In this document: positions 6,600-7,277 of the stretch, piece after piece | Position numbering within the stretch: position 1 is the first letter of the stretch | How the letters are laid out: each line of letters opens with the position of its first letter | NCBI GenBank assembly: GCA_007120615.1 | Contig: SKNI01000555.1 | Location: 1 to 7,277, forward strand | Origin: Myxococcales bacterium | GTDB lineage: Bacteria > Myxococcota_A > Bradymonadia > Bradymonadales > Bradymonadaceae | Direction: 5' to 3' | Length of the DNA stretch: 7,277 nt | Notes under the pieces: generated by a model | The model's database searches: none | What the model was told of the DNA's origin: nothing | What the model saw: only the letters and a program-made list of their open reading frames with translations | Translations under genes and position numbers: made by a program

Positions 6600-7277
6600 G
6601 TGAATTTTATAACGAACCAGAATCGACGAGCGTGGCTGATCGCCGCGCTCGTCGTGTTTTTCGGAGCTTCTTGCGCGACCACAAATCCACTGGAAGTGGG
6701 TGGTCCGGCGGGCAGTTACGACCTGGAAGAGCTCCGGGTTAACGTGCACTGGCGACTGGATCTGACGACGGATCGACCCTGGCAGGTCGATCCCCGGGAG
6801 TTGGGCACTCCGGTGATTTCATCGGGAGGCGATCTTGTTGTGGGAGCCTCCGACGGATGGATCTACCGGATCGCTGCGCACTCCGGTGACGTAAAGTGGG
6901 CTACCCCGACCGAGGGGAGCATCGATGCAGCGGCAACTCTGGCCACGGGGCGGGTATATGCGGGCACCGACACCGGCTCGGTGGTCGCGCTTTCCTGGAG
7001 TGACGGCGAAGAGCTGTGGCGTTTTGAAACCCGGGGATCCGTAGACAGCACCCCCACCGTTTCTGGCGGACGCGTATTATTCACCGATAGCAACGATATA
7101 CTCTATGCGCTCGACGCAGTGACCGGTGAGTTGTTGTGGGATTATCAGCGCGATAAGAAGAGCTGGTGTCCGAAGGACGAGAACTCTCTCTCAGACTTCA
7201 TTGCCAGTCATTTGCGAAGGGAACTTCGGGAAAGCGGTATCGTGGTAAACCGCGAAGTTGAGATCAGGCCCTTGCGT
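6600..7277 (+). CDS. BamB-like PQQ beta-propeller lipoprotein, open at the 3' end and apparently chimeric
   Basis: 226 codons to the window edge without a stop. The start is a GTG at 6600, with GGTGA 8 bases upstream; an in-frame GTG at 6588 is the alternative. Residues 1-25 (an NRR n-region, a WLIAALVVFFG core, then GASC) look like a lipoprotein signal with Cys25 lipidated, although the -3 residue is Gly rather than Leu. From about residue 50 come PQQ-type blades: GDLVVGASDGWIYRIAAHSG, VYAGTDTGSVVALSW...EELWRF, and VLFTDSNDILYALDAVTGEL with LLWDYQRD. BamB is the outer membrane lipoprotein that helps BamA fold barrel proteins. The YfgM-like gene just upstream supports this, though other PQQ-propeller lipoproteins look alike. 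BamB-type proteins have about 380-400 residues and eight blades; here the propeller pattern ends after about three blades at residue 185. The remaining 41 residues do not continue it (see the entry at 7152). Confidence 0.72.
   Translation, partial: MNFITNQNRRAWLIAALVVFFGASCATTNPLEVGGPAGSYDLEELRVNVHWRLDLTTDRPWQVDPRELGTPVISSGGDLVVGASDGWIYRIAAHSGDVKWATPTEGSIDAAATLATGRVYAGTDTGSVVALSWSDGEELWRFETRGSVDSTPTVSGGRVLFTDSNDILYALDAVTGELLWDYQRDKKSWCPKDENSLSDFIASHLRRELRESGIVVNREVEIRPLR
7152..7277 (+). other. In-frame segment unlike a beta-propeller: probable recombination or assembly junction
   Basis: After LLWDYQRD the frame continues as KKSWCPKDENSLSDFIASHL and ends GIVVNREVEIRPLR, with no PQQ-blade features. 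It reads as an amphipathic helix followed by a beta strand. From memory this style (helix, then IVVNREVEIR, often followed by a TDI-type motif) occurs in the C-terminal region of large NACHT/ATPase-type proteins linked to phage defence, where it may form part of a PD-(D/E)XK-like nuclease core. The catalytic residues would lie beyond the window, so this is a weak assignment. Base use shifts slightly: about 52 % GC by hand count, two AGG codons in 42 against none in the preceding 184, and three AAG against one. Either a true fusion or insertion, or a misjoined contig end. Confidence 0.55.

Noticed and set aside
5937..6749. A 270-codon minus-strand open frame opposite the TPR gene
   Set aside because: It overlaps both plus-strand genes, which have ribosome sites, a promoter, signal or membrane segments and domain patterns; the antisense translation has none of these.

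Overview
The window reads as chromosomal DNA of a Gram-negative bacterium. It holds an outer-membrane-barrel-like protein with a signal peptide, a BamB-like lipoprotein, and an inner-membrane TPR protein directly ahead of it, an order known from the E. coli yfgM-bamB locus. Moderately high GC and protein style are compatible with a deltaproteobacterial-type lineage (Myxococcota, Bradymonadota or relatives), but that is an impression only. There is no rRNA, tRNA, CRISPR array, IS element or recognisable integrase.

Layout. Three genes lie on the minus strand. Read 5' to 3' they are a small predicted outer membrane beta-barrel protein (5584-5009), an alanine/glycine:cation symporter of the AGCS family (4821-2932), and carB, the large subunit of carbamoyl-phosphate synthase (2810 to beyond position 1, missing its C-terminal regulatory domain at the window edge). 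Two genes lie on the plus strand: a YfgM-like TPR membrane protein (5769-6569) and a BamB-like PQQ beta-propeller lipoprotein (6600 to beyond 7277). The two groups diverge from 5585-5768. That region carries a near-consensus sigma-70 promoter (TTGACA, 17 nt, TATAGT), a probable overlapping divergent promoter, a perfect interrupted palindrome and a foldable leader.

Most of the window is ordinary metabolism and envelope biology. Two things are not. First, the BamB-like reading frame changes character abruptly near 7152. The beta-propeller sequence stops in mid-domain and the last ~41 codons, still in frame, look like part of an unrelated protein. From memory they resemble the C-terminal region of large defence-type NTPase or nuclease proteins. 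This is either a real recombination or insertion junction or a contig misjoin, and it sits at the very end of the window. Second, the AGCS symporter has about 120-125 extra hydrophilic residues between two conserved membrane segments, making a soluble domain the classical family lacks.

The minus-strand genes are separated by gaps of 187 and 121 bases that contain inverted repeats but no convincing intrinsic terminator, so co-transcription cannot be decided. carA is not next to carB on the upstream side.
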